Translations under genes and position numbers: made by a program
In this document: piece by piece, positions 62,601 through 64,000 of the stretch
Layout of the letters: each line of letters starts with the position of its first letter
How positions within the stretch are numbered: the first letter of the stretch is position 1
Origin: Pipra filicauda
Taxonomy: Eukaryota > Chordata > Aves > Passeriformes > Pipridae
Length of the DNA: 64,000 bases
Direction: 5' to 3'
Assembly (NCBI RefSeq): GCF_003945595.2
Contig: NW_024104890.1
Coordinates: forward strand, 62,001 to 126,000
The notes under the pieces: model-generated
Seen by the model: only the letters and a program-made list of their open reading frames with translations
The model's database searches: none
Told to the model about the DNA's origin: nothing

Positions 62601-64000
62601 ATGCCAGAGCCGTGTTTGGTGGGGATTTAGCGAGGCCTCGGCTGGTTCTGCAGGTCGCAGCTTGTGTGTGTGCTCTGTGCTGAGTCTCAGACCCAGCAGC
62701 TGATCAGCTGCTCCAAGGGATCTCTGGATGCAGAGCAAGGATAGCAAGGCCTCTGCTGAGGTGATAAACCTGCCAAATGCCTCCATTTATTCTTTATAAA
62801 TAGATAAAGAGAAGCTGTTGGTTCTCCCACGTGTCCCAGCGTGGCAAATATTAATGGTTGAGGTTTTGAGGAGAAGTCCAAGTAAGATTCCATGCTCCTG
62901 CTGCCTCGTCCTTAAGTTGACAGGTGGTGGCTTAGGAGGAGAGGTTTTCCAAGTCTGCCCTAAATGCATGAAATTCCCAGGAATTTCCTCAGTGGAGGTG
63001 GTGGCTGTGTAGTTTTAACCCCTTGGTCGGCTCGCCCAGGGCACACAGACCCGGCGAGGGGCTGATCTGCTTCCAAGAGGTGTCTGAATTCCAGAGTGTT
63101 TGTTTCCATGGGATATTTCCGGTGCCTGCACGCAGTCAGCTGCCTGAACGTGCTCTTCCTTAGGAAAACTGGGAAGGAGGAGGCTCCAGTGCACTAACAC
63201 GGCCCTTGCATCCCTTCCTTTCTGCAGGAATGCATCCTCTCCGGGATCATGTCCGTGAACGGCAAGAAGGTCCTTCACATGGATCGTAACTCCTACTATG
63301 GAGGGGAAAGTGCATCCATTACACCCCTGGAAGATGTAAGTGTGGAGCTGGCACCCACTGTTGGAAAAGGGGCTTTATTCCCAGTTATCCCAGGGGTGGA
63401 TTCCCACGTAATTAACTCTCCAGGGTTTCCTTGGAGCGAGGATGTTTTATGGTGTTAATAGTAGGGGAGACACCAGTGTGTGTGTTTGTGGTTGTAGACA
63501 GCACTTGTTTTCTGGAATTCCCGGCTGGAATTCCAGCGTGGAGCACTCCAGACCTGTAATGCTCAACAGCTGGGTGTTAAAACCCCAACTAAGCTGTAAA
63601 TATTGACTAAGATATGTCACATTACACAGTATTTTGCTTCCTCGGGTTTCAAATTCCCAAACTTTAAGCCTTGGAGGAAGAAAGACTGGAAGAGCAGAAT
63701 AACTCTGCCTGGTTCTCGCTGTCCCAGCTTCCTGTATGTGTTTGTGTGCTGCATCAGAAGTCAAACTGGAGCTGAAACTCCGGCCAAAAACCGGCTCTGA
63801 AGGGCTTGTGTTCGGCCGAGAGCCGTGGGGGTGGAAAGTGTGTCCATGTGTGGGAGAAGTGACACCCAGGGAGCTACAATAAGTTCTGTGTTCTCTCTCT
63901 CTCTCTCTCTCTCCAAAGCTCTACAAAAGGTTTAATCTCCCGGGGACTCCACCAGAATCCATGGGGCGGGGAAGAGACTGGAACGTGGACCTCATTCCAA
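53600..64000 (+). CDS. GDI2: GDI2, Rab GDP dissociation inhibitor beta, 5' part
   Basis: GDI2 is a cytosolic chaperone that extracts prenylated GDP-bound Rab GTPases from membranes and keeps them soluble. Three coding exons are seen: 53600-53644, 63228-63335 and 63919 to past the right edge. They give about 78 of roughly 445 residues. The start [15 protein letters not shown] is the FAD-fold-like dinucleotide motif of the GDI/REP family and equals human. [20 protein letters not shown] and [14 protein letters not shown] follow (SCR1). Exon 3 is [20 protein letters not shown]. Human has NPYYGG; this gene has NSYYGG. Intron 1 is 9.6 kb. Tail-to-head with ANKRD16 on the same strand, as in human. 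Confidence 0.97.
53645..54029. other. GDI2 intron 1, CpG-rich start
   Basis: GC-rich continuation of the promoter island to about 53.8 kb, then C-rich sequence leading into the tandem array. Confidence 0.55.
54030..56060. repeat. About 145-bp C-rich tandem array in GDI2 intron 1
   Basis: About 13 units. Each has CATATTATCTGGGGATGTGT, GACCCCCCAGGACCCCCTGG, CCCCATCATTAATTCCCACA and CACCTTCAATCCCACCCTGG. Unit spacing near 55 kb is close to 145 bp. Confidence 0.92.
56090..56215. repeat. About 32-bp C-rich repeat, four copies
   Basis: Units of CCCGATCCCAATCCACCTGG plus ATACCCCCCTTTC. Confidence 0.88.
56216..59159. other. GDI2 intron 1, non-repetitive stretch
   Basis: A second GC-rich patch lies at about 56,390-56,800. 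AT-balanced, non-repetitive sequence lies at about 57,300-57,660, with several TAAT and ATTA cores. No exon recognised. Confidence 0.5.
59160..59960. repeat. Minisatellite, GTGCAGTGAGGGGTTTGTAG family
   Basis: About 17 units of 38-60 bp: GGTGCAGTGAGGGGTTTGTA, GGATGAGCT and GTTGTCCA. Some units carry an extra TTGTTTGGCAG. Confidence 0.9.
59961..63227. other. GDI2 intron 1, 3' part
   Basis: Mostly single-copy. A short CR1 tail lies at about 60,045-60,110, and a minus-strand CR1 end at 62,318-62,420 (AATCATGGAATGGTTGGGGT, GGAAGGGACCTTGAAG). No exon recognised. Confidence 0.5.
63228..63335 (+). CDS. GDI2: GDI2 coding exon 2
   Basis: Thirty-six codons, from [16 protein letters not shown] to SITPLED. 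Acceptor TTTCTGCAG, donor GAT|GTAAGT. Confidence 0.97.
63892..63913. repeat. (CT)n microsatellite at the GDI2 exon 3 acceptor
   Basis: About ten CT units form the polypyrimidine tract immediately before CCAAAG and the exon. Confidence 0.9.
63919..64000 (+). CDS. GDI2: GDI2 coding exon 3, cut by the window edge
   Basis: [20 protein letters not shown] then WNVDLIP. The acceptor CTCTCCAAAG follows a (CT)n tract. Confidence 0.96.

Overview
The window is vertebrate nuclear DNA, almost certainly from a bird. The coding sequence is split into short exons with GT-AG introns. Three genes lie in the order expected from human 10p15: FBH1 (FBXO18), ANKRD16 and GDI2. The interspersed repeats are CR1 LINE 3' ends, the dominant retrotransposon of birds. 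There is no prokaryotic operon structure, CRISPR array or phage. A songbird or other neoavian is likely, but this is inferred from the CR1 and minisatellite load and not proven.

Layout. From 1 to about 33.0 kb is FBH1 on the minus strand, an F-box UvrD-family DNA helicase. Fifteen coding exons were placed with codon phase. The last C-terminal exons (helicase motifs V and VI) lie beyond the left edge. A GC-rich segment at 32.9-33.15 kb looks like a shared, divergent promoter. ANKRD16 follows on the plus strand (ATG 35,527, stop 48,694-48,696, poly(A) signal 48,853). All seven coding exons join in phase to give a nine-ankyrin-repeat protein of 368 residues. After an intergenic stretch of CR1 pieces and C-rich minisatellite comes a CpG-rich promoter at 53.28-53.6 kb. 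GDI2 starts at ATG 53,600, has a 9.6-kb first intron, and runs off the right edge inside coding exon 3.

The genes are separate housekeeping functions: replication-fork and recombination control (FBH1), proofreading support for alanyl-tRNA synthetase (ANKRD16) and Rab GTPase recycling (GDI2).

The most unusual part is the non-coding DNA. More than twenty tandem arrays fill introns and promoter flanks. Three arrays begin at or include splice junctions, and two of these carry repeated pieces of coding exon with decoy splice sites. CR1 3' ends occur as head-to-tail dimers with the same internal junction at four places. A nearly identical CR1 segment forms a close inverted repeat in an FBH1 intron. 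In ANKRD16, one of the three lysines reported in mammals to capture misactivated serine is an aspartate. No new biological system (defence, mobile or enzymatic) was found.
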